From: an uncultured Oceanobacillus sp.
Lineage (GTDB): Bacteria > Bacillota > Bacilli > Bacillales > Amphibacillaceae
Length of the DNA: 11,474 nt
Assembly (NCBI GenBank): GCA_938004015.1
Contig: CALKWU010000008.1
Coordinates: forward strand, 1-11,474
Reading direction: 5' to 3'
Positions 1 to 6,008 of this stretch are shown piece after piece. Below the pieces are notes generated by a model. The model saw only the letters and a list, made by a program, of their open reading frames with translations, was not told where the DNA came from and searched no databases. The number at the start of each line of letters is the position of its first letter. The first letter of the stretch is position 1. A program made the translations under genes and the position numbers.

Positions 1-7
1 GTTTCAT
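1..7 (-). CDS. Possible start of the partner sensor kinase gene (cut by window edge)
   Basis: Just after the cssR stop codon the minus strand reads GAGG, seven bases, then ATGAAAC at the window edge. This is a well-spaced ribosome binding site and start codon inside the end of cssR. In Bacillus subtilis the cssS histidine kinase gene follows cssR directly, so this is probably its start. Only two codons are visible, so no protein feature supports the call. An alternative ATG at 18-20, overlapping the cssR stop, is also possible. Confidence 0.3.
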
Positions 8-9
8 CG

Positions 10-699
10 TCAATCCTCATCTTCTCGTAAACGATATCCATAACCCCAAACGGTTTCCAACGGGACATCCGGCAGTTTTTTCCGGATGCGTTTCACCAAA
101 TCATCCACCGCCCGATCGCTGCCGAAATAATCATTTCCCCAAACTTTCAACAACAAGTCTTCCCGGGAAAAAGCCCGGTTCGGATTTTCGGCGAAGAGCA
201 ACAACATGTCATACTCCTTTTTCGTTATTTCACATTCTTCGCCTTTCCAAAAAACCCGACGCTCATCGAGGTGGATGAACAAGTCACCGACTTTCAAACG
301 ATCGGAGTTTTGCACGACGACATCTTTTTTTACATCCAACGTCCTTTTGAATAATCGTTTTACACGTGCTACGAGTTCCCTTGGGCTGAAAGGTTTCGTC
401 AAGTAGTCATCTCCGCCAAGTTCCAACCCTAAAATTTTATCGACTTCATCATCTTTTGCGGATATGATGATAATCGGAACATCGCTTTCCAATCGGATTT
501 TTTTGCAAAATTCGTACCCATCCATTCCCGGCAGCATAATATCCAAAATCCACATATCCGGAGGGTTCTTTTCCCATATTTCCCAACCTTCTTCTCCTGA
601 TGAAGCGACCATCACGTCATAACCTTCTTTTTCGAGATAAGCCCGAACGATGTTTTGAATGTTTTTATCATCTTCAACGATTCCTATCGAATAACTCAT
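10..699 (-). CDS. cssR: CssR-type response regulator (OmpR/PhoB family), secretion stress
   Basis: This is a 229-residue cytoplasmic DNA-binding response regulator. The N-terminal receiver domain (about 1-115) has the acidic pair D10/D11, phospho-acceptor D53 in LDIMLPGMDG, S80 and K102 (TKPF). The C-terminal half (about 128-226) is an OmpR-type winged helix ending in VWGYGYRL. The motifs MWILDIMLP and LLKVWGNDYFGSDR closely resemble B. subtilis CssR as I remember it. CssR, phosphorylated by the kinase CssS, activates quality-control proteases when misfolded secreted proteins accumulate. The divergent htrA-type gene next door is the expected target and matches the B. subtilis cssRS-htrB arrangement. 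The start at 699 was chosen because GGAGAAGGTGG precedes it by a suitable distance and the protein then begins MSYSIGIVEDD. The 14 extra residues of the longer frame have no such site. The family call is certain; the CssR identity is very likely. Confidence 0.9.
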   Translation of the reverse strand: MSYSIGIVEDDKNIQNIVRAYLEKEGYDVMVASSGEEGWEIWEKNPPDMWILDIMLPGMDGYEFCKKIRLESDVPIIIISAKDDEVDKILGLELGGDDYLTKPFSPRELVARVKRLFKRTLDVKKDVVVQNSDRLKVGDLFIHLDERRVFWKGEECEITKKEYDMLLLFAENPNRAFSREDLLLKVWGNDYFGSDRAVDDLVKRIRKKLPDVPLETVWGYGYRLREDED

Positions 700-726
700 C
701 CGCAGCCACCTTCTCCGTAATGTACT

Positions 727-755
727 TATCTCTATTTTCACATAGAATTCGTCAA
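727..755 (-). promoter_or_regulatory. Probable cssR promoter
   Basis: On the minus strand a TTGACG -35 (750-755) is followed after 17 bases by GAGATA (727-732). The -35 is good and the -10 is weak, which would suit an activated promoter. A TTTTCACA octamer (plus strand, 735-742) lies inside the spacer, so a regulator bound there would touch polymerase directly. Confidence 0.4.
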
Positions 756-988
756 GATGACACTAAAAAGTTTTTTAACATCGATTATCCCACATTTTTT
801 CCACAATTGTTCCGAATCTATCCCGTTTCTCATCGATATAATGAAAATCGAAAAGCATCAGTATCAACTTCCCTTTAGTTGTAATAGACCTGACAGGAAA
901 TACAGCGTCATTCATCCCATTTGTATATTTCCTGTACCCCCGCTGCTGAAAACATTTTCAGCAGCGTTATTTCTTATTATATTTTTCA
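735..988. promoter_or_regulatory. Divergent cssR-htrA control region with repeated TTTTCA boxes
   Basis: The 328 bases between the two start codons hold no convincing gene. The hexamer TTTTCA occurs on the plus strand at 735-740, 955-960 and 983-988, and on the minus strand at 842-847 and 947-952. From memory, CssR-controlled promoters in B. subtilis carry repeated octamers beginning TTTTCA; the exact consensus should be checked. The boxes nearest htrA lie just upstream of its -10. The region is AT-rich, so some matches may be chance. Confidence 0.35.
941..966. repeat. Perfect 12-bp inverted repeat upstream of htrA
   Basis: The arms CGCTGCTGAAAA (941-952) and TTTTCAGCAGCG (955-966) are perfectly complementary, with only CA between them. 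The plus strand then continues TTATTTCTT, so it resembles a weak intrinsic terminator. However, no plus-strand gene precedes it, and each arm contains a TTTTCA box. It ends 32 bases before the htrA -10, so a regulator site is at least as likely as a terminator. Confidence 0.6.
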
Positions 989-998
989 ATGATTTTGT

Positions 999-1022
999 TA
1001 TAATTCAAAGTAGAGAGGGTGA
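999..1022 (+). promoter_or_regulatory. htrA -10 element and ribosome binding site
   Basis: A perfect TATAAT lies at 999-1004. No good -35 is present at the usual distance (the best are AT-rich hexamers around 976-983), as expected of a promoter that needs an activator. Transcription would begin near 1011, giving a very short leader. GAGGGTGA (1015-1022) then places the start at ATG 1028. Confidence 0.5.
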
Positions 1023-1027
1023 TTTGC

Positions 1028-2368
1028 ATGTATTATGATGATGATAAAAAACCAAATCGTCCAGATGGTGAAGAAACAACTTCTTCTTTTGAATTCGAAC
1101 GAATAAATGAACACGATGAACCAATAGAACGAACTGAAACAACGACAGAAACTTCCGACATGCAAAAATCCACCACGGAAAATATTGAAAAACAAAAGAA
1201 AAAATGGAACGGTGCAAGTGCGATCGTCGGCGGAATTATTGGTGGTATCATTGGCGCCATCCTTGTCGCTTTTCTTTTTGTCAATGAAGTCATTCCGATG
1301 GATAGTGGCCAAGCAAGCACCGGTGGAGCAAATACAGAGTCCGCACAAACGGAAAAACCGGAGATCATTGAAACTCTCGCTGCAGAAGACGCTCATGTTT
1401 CGGGAAATATTGAGGAAGTTGCGAGTGCAGTTGTTGGCGTTGTCAACTTGCAACAACGAAGTATATGGACGGAAAGTGAAGAAGCAGGGACCGGTTCCGG
1501 TATCATTTATAAAAAAGAGGATGGCAAAGCTTTCGTTGTGACCAACCAGCATGTAGTGGAAGGAGCGGAACAAGTGGAAGTCGTCCTCGATAATGAGGAA
1601 CGATTACCGGCAACTGTATTAGGACAAGATGCCCTGACAGACCTTGCCGTTTTGGAAATCGACGGAGATACGATCCAGACGATAGCGAAATTCGGTTCTT
1701 CAGTAGACTTGACGGTCGGTGAAACCGTCCTTGCCATCGGAAATCCGCTCGGCTTGGAATTCGCAAACACTGTTACAAAGGGAATCATCAGTGGCTTGAA
1801 TCGCTCGGTACCGGTGGATACGAATAACGACGGTCAGCCGGATTGGGTGACAGAAGTGATCCAGACCGATGCGGCGATCAACCCGGGGAACAGTGGTGGA
1901 GCTTTAGTCAATGCTGATGGGGAAGTAATCGGCATCAACTCGATGAAAATCGCCCGTAGTGCAGTGGAAGGGATTGGTTTTGCGATTCCGGTGGACACGG
2001 CACTACCGATCATGGAACAACTGGAAACAGAAGGGAAAGTGACACGGCCACTCATTGGAATCAGCACAGCGGCACTTTACCAAGTACCTCAACAATACCG
2101 TTATCAAATCGAATTGCCGGAAGATGTTGAAGGAGGAATGGTCATCGCCCATGTTGAACCTCGTTCTCCTGCAGATCGCGCCGGCTTGGAAAAGTTCGAT
2201 GTCATTACGAAGATCAACGGACACTCGGTTACTTCCATTTTGGAATTGAGGAAATATTTATATTCCGAAACTACAGTAGGAGAAGAAATTGAAATTGAAT
2301 ACATCCGTGACGGCGAAGTCCAAACGACGACCCTCGTATTGGAACCAGCCGATGACGACGCCGCTTGA
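1028..2368 (+). CDS. htrA: Membrane-anchored HtrA/DegP-type serine protease
   Basis: The protein has 446 residues. A charged cytoplasmic N-terminus (1-60) is followed by one glycine-rich membrane segment (about 63-86), a short linker, a trypsin-like domain (about 125-330) and one PDZ domain (about 341-440). The triad is H175 (TNQHVV), D205 (LTDLAVLE) and S289 (GNSGG). The catalytic domain should lie outside the membrane, where HtrA proteins degrade or refold damaged exported proteins. Length and single PDZ domain match Bacillus HtrA, HtrB and YyxA. Lying divergent from cssR, it corresponds by position to B. subtilis HtrB; the symbol given is the family name. The start at ATG 1028 is set by GAGGGTGA six bases upstream. 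A GTG at 1019 lies inside that binding site and was not used. CssR control is inferred. Confidence 0.95.
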   Translation: MYYDDDKKPNRPDGEETTSSFEFERINEHDEPIERTETTTETSDMQKSTTENIEKQKKKWNGASAIVGGIIGGIIGAILVAFLFVNEVIPMDSGQASTGGANTESAQTEKPEIIETLAAEDAHVSGNIEEVASAVVGVVNLQQRSIWTESEEAGTGSGIIYKKEDGKAFVVTNQHVVEGAEQVEVVLDNEERLPATVLGQDALTDLAVLEIDGDTIQTIAKFGSSVDLTVGETVLAIGNPLGLEFANTVTKGIISGLNRSVPVDTNNDGQPDWVTEVIQTDAAINPGNSGGALVNADGEVIGINSMKIARSAVEGIGFAIPVDTALPIMEQLETEGKVTRPLIGISTAALYQVPQQYRYQIELPEDVEGGMVIAHVEPRSPADRAGLEKFDVITKINGHSVTSILELRKYLYSETTVGEEIEIEYIRDGEVQTTTLVLEPADDDAA

Positions 2369-2369
2369 C

Positions 2370-2400
2370 GGGACAAATAGGGACAGACCCTATTTGTCCC
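2370..2400. repeat. ACAGW-loop palindrome between htrA and yteA (REP-like or terminator)
   Basis: A perfect 13-bp stem (2370-2382 with 2388-2400, arms GGGACAAATAGGG and CCCTATTTGTCCC) encloses the loop ACAGA. It starts two bases after the htrA stop codon and runs into yteA, supplying that gene's last Trp-Asp-Lys codons and its TAG. On the plus strand only ATTTCTGGTTT follows, so the U-tail is poor. A relative with the same architecture lies at 9667-9699. It may act as a terminator for the convergent genes, as a dispersed REP-like element, or both. Confidence 0.75.
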
Positions 2401-3058
2401 ATTTCTGGTTTCTGTACAAATTCAACGTTTTTTCATCATATTCACCACGTTCATCGGCGGAAATGAAATTTTCCACATCTTCCGCACCAGATGTGTTTTC
2501 ATCACTATTCGGATACATGTCATCATAATCGTCTTTGTCTCCATATAAATCGGAAGGGCCATCGGAAGAGCCGTAACGGCTAACCTCCTGCCACGCATCT
2601 TCCCTGTCATAAGCTACAATTTCATCATTTTGATCTTCTTCCGGGTGAAAGGAACTCGCCATCACTTCTTCTTCCACCGGCCGTTCATTGGAAAATGTTT
2701 CTTCACTTGCATGTTCAATACAGCGATCTGCGGTCGGAACAGCCATTAACCGCTCATAAGGAATATCTTCACCACAAGTGGCACAAATCCCATATGTGCC
2801 TTCCTCAATGGCATGCAACGCTTCATTGATGTCTTCCAATTCTTTTTCCGCATGCTCATTTAAGGCCAGATCCTTACTCCGCTCAAACAATTCCGTACCT
2901 GAATCCCCGGGATGGTTATCATAATTGGACAGTTCTCCGCTAACTTCATTGGAAAATTCATATTCCAATCCGAAACGATCCTTCAATTGGTGAATCAGTT
3001 CCTGTTCACGAGTTTCCAACGTCTTTTTCAAATGCGACAATTGTTTTTCCGTCAACAT
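2390..3058 (-). CDS. yteA: YteA-type DksA/TraR zinc-finger family protein
   Basis: This is a 222-residue soluble, very acidic protein. Residues 1-90 form a helical region containing GELSNYDNHPGDSGTELFER, a stretch I recall from YteA proteins of Bacillus. A DksA/TraR-like zinc finger follows: C92 and C95 (GICATCG), the conserved IPYERLMAVPTA, then C113 and H116. The tail (120-222) is rich in Asp, Glu and Ser and probably disordered. YteA-family proteins are often listed with sporulation proteins; their biochemical role is not known to me. The start at 3058 gives MLTEKQL, as in YteA, preceded by GGTGGGAG; the upstream in-frame TTG at 3082 has no binding site. The last three codons and stop lie inside the palindrome at 2370-2400. 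The fourth zinc ligand is His instead of the usual Cys. Confidence 0.85.
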   Translation of the reverse strand: MLTEKQLSHLKKTLETREQELIHQLKDRFGLEYEFSNEVSGELSNYDNHPGDSGTELFERSKDLALNEHAEKELEDINEALHAIEEGTYGICATCGEDIPYERLMAVPTADRCIEHASEETFSNERPVEEEVMASSFHPEEDQNDEIVAYDREDAWQEVSRYGSSDGPSDLYGDKDDYDDMYPNSDENTSGAEDVENFISADERGEYDEKTLNLYRNQKWDK

Positions 3059-3081
3059 AAGGAAAACTCCCACCTTTATCA

Positions 3082-3123
3082 AGTATAGTGTGTACGTGAA
3101 GCCACTTCGATTTTTGTTATAAT
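3082..3123. promoter_or_regulatory. Divergent promoters of yteA (minus) and ykwC (plus)
   Basis: On the plus strand TGTTATAAT (3115-3123) is an extended -10 with a perfect TATAAT at 3118-3123, suiting ykwC; the -35 is weak (GTGAAG near 3096). On the minus strand TATACT (3082-3087) is a possible yteA -10 with no clear -35. The two lie back to back. The plus-strand call is the better one. Confidence 0.45.
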
Positions 3124-3204
3124 AAAGCTACATATACTATGTGTAAAAATTGCAGATTGATACTGGTGGGAAACTCGGCAAATGATGGAAAGGGGAAGGA
3201 TAAT

Positions 3205-4080
3205 ATGACACGAGAAACGATGAAAAAAATCGGGTTCATCGGTACTGGTGTAATGGGAAAAAGCATGGCACGGAACCTGATGAAAGCAGGTTTTCCAGTA
3301 TCCGTCTACACCCGGACGAAAAAGAAAGCAGATGAATTACTGGAAGAAGGCGCCACTTGGATCGAGTCGGTGAAAAAACTTGCCGGAAAAGTCGATGTCG
3401 TGATTACGATGGTTGGATATCCGAGTGATGTTGAAGAAGTGTATTTTGGGGAAAACGGCATTTTGGTAAATGCAAAAGAAAATACTTATGTCATCGACAT
3501 GACGACTTCCAAACCATCTTTGGCTGTGGAAATTTACAAAAAAGCGAAAGCAAAAAACATCCATGCCCTCGATGCTCCCGTATCCGGCGGAGATGTCGGG
3601 GCAAGAACGGGAAAATTGGCGATTATGGTCGGAGGGGATTATGCCGCATTCACCGAAATGTTGCCGATTTTCCAAGCAATGGGAGAGAACATTGTCCATC
3701 AAGGTGAAGCTGGTGCTGGCCAACATACGAAGTTGGCGAATCAAATCACGATTGCATCGAACATGATTGGTGTGGCGGAAGCCCTAGTTTACGCGAGAAA
3801 AGCAGGGCTCGACCCGGAAAGAGTGCTTAAAAGCATCAGTACCGGTGCAGCAGCGAGTTTTTCTTTATCGCAACTTGGCCCACGTATGCTGAAAGGCGAC
3901 TTTGAACCGGGCTTTTACGTGAAACATTTCATCAAGGATATGACGATCGCTTTGGAAGCGGCTGAAGAAATGGGCCTTTCCACGCCAGGACTTGCCCTTT
4001 CGTTGAAGTTATATAAAGAATTGGCGGAAAAAGGAGAAGCCGACAGCGGAACCCAAGCATTGATCAAATTATTCGAGTGA
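3205..4080 (+). CDS. ykwC: YkwC-like NAD(P)-dependent beta-hydroxyacid dehydrogenase
   Basis: The 291-residue soluble protein belongs to the 3-hydroxyisobutyrate dehydrogenase family, which oxidises short beta-hydroxyacids (or reduces the semialdehydes) with NAD(P). The N-terminal Rossmann fold has GTGVMG at 13-18. The substrate signature DAPVSGG is at 123-129, the catalytic lysine is K176 in QHTKLANQ, and a second conserved lysine, K244 (FIKDM), lies in the helical C-terminal domain. After the second strand the sequence reads YTRTKKK, with R37 and no acidic residue, which favours NADP. It resembles B. subtilis YkwC; the true substrate is unknown. The ATG at 3205 is preceded by AGGGGAAGGA. 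An upstream frame to 3139 overlaps the leader and is not family-like. It stands alone between its own promoter and terminator. Confidence 0.9.
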   Translation: MTRETMKKIGFIGTGVMGKSMARNLMKAGFPVSVYTRTKKKADELLEEGATWIESVKKLAGKVDVVITMVGYPSDVEEVYFGENGILVNAKENTYVIDMTTSKPSLAVEIYKKAKAKNIHALDAPVSGGDVGARTGKLAIMVGGDYAAFTEMLPIFQAMGENIVHQGEAGAGQHTKLANQITIASNMIGVAEALVYARKAGLDPERVLKSISTGAAASFSLSQLGPRMLKGDFEPGFYVKHFIKDMTIALEAAEEMGLSTPGLALSLKLYKELAEKGEADSGTQALIKLFE

Positions 4081-4087
4081 CGAAACC

Positions 4088-4123
4088 ATCGTCCAATCGG
4101 AGAACTCTGATTGGACGATTTTT
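4088..4123 (+). terminator. ykwC intrinsic terminator
   Basis: An 11-bp perfect stem, ATCGTCCAATC (4088-4098) with GATTGGACGAT (4109-4119), is followed by a run of five T residues (4119-4123). It begins eight bases after the ykwC stop. The convergent small gene ends at 4139. Confidence 0.9.
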
Positions 4124-4138
4124 ATGTCACTTGCGCTT

Positions 4139-4441
4139 TCATGTATGTTTTCGTTTATCGATTTCTGCTTGTACGACAAAGGCCAAATCGTGGTTGCCGA
4201 ATAATTCAAGGACGTGAAGAACAGCTGCATCAGAAATTTCATCTGCTTCTTCTTTCAGGACTGTTTCTTCTTTCATTTTTTCAATCAACTCATTCTTCGG
4301 CTGTTCCGGATAAGCTTTTTCGTATAACACTTGCGGATCAAGTCCATGATTCACACACCATTGGCAAAAAATGAGGACCATCAACCGCTCATCGTTTTGA
4401 TAATTTTCAATGATTCTTTTTTCGACTTCTTTCGGATCCAT
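4139..4441 (-). CDS. Small conserved-looking protein of unknown function
   Basis: I do not recognise this 100-residue protein. It is soluble, charged and predicted to be mostly helical, with no signal peptide or membrane segment. It has a CQWC pair (C26, C29) in FCQWCVNHGLDP, a tyrosine- and proline-containing middle (EKAYPEQPKNELIEKM), and a C-terminal part ISDAAVLHVLELFGNHDLAF. The start at ATG 4441 is supported by AAGAAGGTG with a five-base gap; an in-frame GTG at 4447 sits inside that site. It lies 20 bases beyond the T-run of the cold-shock terminator, with no room for a promoter between. It is therefore probably expressed by readthrough from the cold-shock gene. Confidence 0.75.
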   Translation of the reverse strand: MDPKEVEKRIIENYQNDERLMVLIFCQWCVNHGLDPQVLYEKAYPEQPKNELIEKMKEETVLKEEADEISDAAVLHVLELFGNHDLAFVVQAEIDKRKHT

Positions 4442-4463
4442 ATTCACACCTTCTTTACATACT

Positions 4464-4498
4464 AAAAAAAGCTTACCTCCATAGGAAGTAAGCTTTTT
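4464..4498 (-). terminator. Terminator of the cold-shock gene
   Basis: The arms AAAAAGCTTACCTCC (4466-4480) and GGAAGTAAGCTTTTT (4484-4498) pair with one mismatch around the loop ATA. On the minus strand the hairpin ends in seven T residues (4464-4470). It stands 10 bases after the csp stop. A run of five T on the plus strand may also let it stop readthrough from ykwC. Confidence 0.88.
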
Positions 4499-4508
4499 GA
4501 ATTTGCAA

Positions 4509-4706
4509 TTATAGACGAACTACATTTGCTGCTTGTGGTCCGCGGTTACCTTCGACGATTTCGAATTCGACTGCTTCGCCTTCTTCCAACGTCTTGAAGC
4601 CTTCAGATTGAATCGCTGAGAAATGTACGAATACATCGTCACCGTCTTCACGTTCGATGAAACCGAAACCTTTTTCTGCATTAAACCATTTAACTTTTCC
4701 AGTCAT
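4509..4706 (-). CDS. csp: Cold-shock protein (CspA/CspB/CspD family)
   Basis: This is a 65-residue OB-fold protein that binds single-stranded RNA and DNA and acts as an RNA chaperone in the cytoplasm. RNP1 is KGFGFI (12-17) and RNP2 is VFVHF (25-29); the tail EIVEGNRGPQAANVV is typical of Bacillus Csp proteins. The length matches the family exactly. The start at 4706 follows a near-perfect AGGAGGT; the ten-residue extension in the longer frame runs through this site. The ending NVVRL resembles CspD more than CspB, but I cannot settle which paralogue this is. It is transcribed from its own promoter with a leader of about 110 bases, as is common for cold-induced csp genes. Confidence 0.97.
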   Translation of the reverse strand: MTGKVKWFNAEKGFGFIEREDGDDVFVHFSAIQSEGFKTLEEGEAVEFEIVEGNRGPQAANVVRL

Positions 4707-4815
4707 TAAAATGACCTCCTTTTCAATATCGTGCAAAGTAATTGAATCGTTAATCCTTTACACTCACTTGAAAAAGAGATCGTAAAGTATTACTTAATTC
4801 CAATTCCCATTTGCA
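4707..4815 (-). promoter_or_regulatory. Long csp 5' leader with alternative pairings
   Basis: From the predicted start near 4815 to the ATG is about 109 bases without a gene. In it GTGTAAAG (4756-4763) can pair either with the upstream CTTTAC (4782-4787, six pairs) or with the downstream CTTTGCAC (4731-4738, eight pairs with one G-U). The two helices exclude each other, and the second lies just before the ribosome binding site. Long leaders that refold with temperature are known for csp genes; this particular switch is inference. Confidence 0.4.
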
Positions 4816-4821
4816 CTTCTT

Positions 4822-4850
4822 ACTTTACACGTAATCGCAGGAAAAAGCAA
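4822..4850 (-). promoter_or_regulatory. csp promoter
   Basis: TTGCTT (4845-4850), a 17-base spacer and TAAAGT (4822-4827) form a good SigA-type promoter on the minus strand. It is the best match upstream of csp and lies 54 bases beyond the trhO stop. Confidence 0.65.
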
Positions 4851-4903
4851 GCGTTTTTTGAAAATGTTTTTTTCCACGTGTAAATTTCGCGAATGGACCA
4901 CAT

Positions 4904-5869
4904 TTAGGCATGTTGCTTTTCCGCTTCCAATGCTTGCAAACGTTCCTGTACTTCCTCTTCGGATAAATTATGCTCTTTCACATACAAGTTACGTGGATGC
5001 ACACGGCACTCATGGGTACATCCCCGAAGGTACTTATGTTCATTTTCTTCAGAACAGAGGATTTGCTTGTTGCATTCCGGATTGGCACAGTTGACGTAAC
5101 GTTCGCACGGTGTACCATCGAAATAATCTCTTCCGACGACGACATGTTCTTTTTTATTGATTGGAACGGAAATTCTTTCATCGAATACATACATTTTTCC
5201 GTCCCATAGTTCTCCTTGCACTTCCGGATCTTTCCCATACATGGCGATTCCACCATGAAGTTGACCTACATCCTCGAAACCTTCCCGTTTCAACCAGCCG
5301 GAGAATTTTTCACAACGGATTCCCCCGGTGCAGTACGTGAGGATTTTTTTACCCTCGAACAACTCCCGATTTTCACGTACCCATTGTGGAAGTTCGCGGA
5401 ACGTTTTGATATCCGGACGAATGGCCCCACGGAAATGACCGAGATCGTATTCATAATCATTGCGGGCATCCAAAATGACGACATCGTCCCGTTGCATCGC
5501 TTCATAAAATTCTTTCGGTGACAAATATTCCCCAGTCAATTCATTCGGATTGATATCTTCTTCCAAACGCAATGTCACCAACTCTTTACGCGGTCGGACG
5601 TGCATTTTCTTGAATGCATGGCCGTCATGCTCATCGATTTTGAATACCATGTCGCTGAATCTTTCGTCAGCATGCATCGTATCCATGTATTTTTTCGTTG
5701 CTTCTACTGTACCGGAAACCGTACCGTTGATTCCTTCCTCCGCAACTAAAATTCTCCCCTTCAACCCTAAGTCTTTACAGAATTTCAGATGCTCTTTGGC
5801 ATATGTTTCCGGGTCGTCAATGTGTACATACTTGTAGTACAGCAAGACTTGGTAATTTCCTTTTTCCAT
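4904..5869 (-). CDS. trhO: tRNA uridine-34 hydroxylase TrhO (rhodanese family)
   Basis: The 321-residue protein belongs to the former UPF0176 group (YceA in E. coli, YbfQ in B. subtilis). TrhO uses oxygen to form 5-hydroxyuridine at wobble position 34 of certain tRNAs. The N-terminal domain (1-95) contains the conserved LVAEEGINGTVSG. The rhodanese domain (about 115-225) carries the active cysteine C180 in CTGGIRC. A cysteine-rich C-terminus (C255, C261, C266, C272, C284, C288) looks like a metal-binding finger. Length is normal and all key residues are present. The ATG at 5869 was chosen because AGGTGG lies eight bases before it; the in-frame GTG at 5881 is part of that site. It has its own promoter, and I see no strong terminator before the csp promoter. 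Confidence 0.95.
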   Translation of the reverse strand: MEKGNYQVLLYYKYVHIDDPETYAKEHLKFCKDLGLKGRILVAEEGINGTVSGTVEATKKYMDTMHADERFSDMVFKIDEHDGHAFKKMHVRPRKELVTLRLEEDINPNELTGEYLSPKEFYEAMQRDDVVILDARNDYEYDLGHFRGAIRPDIKTFRELPQWVRENRELFEGKKILTYCTGGIRCEKFSGWLKREGFEDVGQLHGGIAMYGKDPEVQGELWDGKMYVFDERISVPINKKEHVVVGRDYFDGTPCERYVNCANPECNKQILCSEENEHKYLRGCTHECRVHPRNLYVKEHNLSEEEVQERLQALEAEKQHA

Positions 5870-5948
5870 GATGTTTACCACCTATCCATTTATATTTGCA
5901 AGATACAAATGATTGGGGTTTTCACTATTATCACCTTGCATAAGGTGT

Positions 5949-5980
5949 ATTATATCAAATATTGAAGAGAAGCAAAAGAA
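5949..5980 (-). promoter_or_regulatory. trhO promoter with extended -10
   Basis: TGATATAAT (5949-5957) is an extended -10 with perfect TATAAT at 5949-5954. A TTTGCT-like -35 lies 16 bases upstream (5971-5976). The leader to the ATG is about 70 bases. Confidence 0.65.
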
Positions 5981-5982
5981 CA

Positions 5983-5994
5983 TGGACTTGTCCA
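5983..5994. repeat. Short perfect palindrome beside the trhO promoter
   Basis: TGGACTTGTCCA reads the same on both strands and sits directly upstream of the trhO -35. It could be a small operator, but a 12-base palindrome can also arise by chance. Confidence 0.35.
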
Positions 5995-6008
5995 AATTTT
6001 GACATAGC

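Noticed and set aside
757..1038. Plus-strand frame of 93 codons in the cssR-htrA gap
   Set aside because: No ribosome binding site, biased composition, and it runs through the htrA promoter and start; treated as control-region DNA.
998..1573. Long minus-strand open frame opposite htrA
   Set aside because: It is a shadow of htrA, whose triad, membrane segment and PDZ domain are unambiguous on the plus strand.
3139..3204. Upstream extension of the ykwC reading frame
   Set aside because: The extension lies between the promoter and a strong AGGGGAAGGA site, adds residues unlike the family, and would leave almost no leader.
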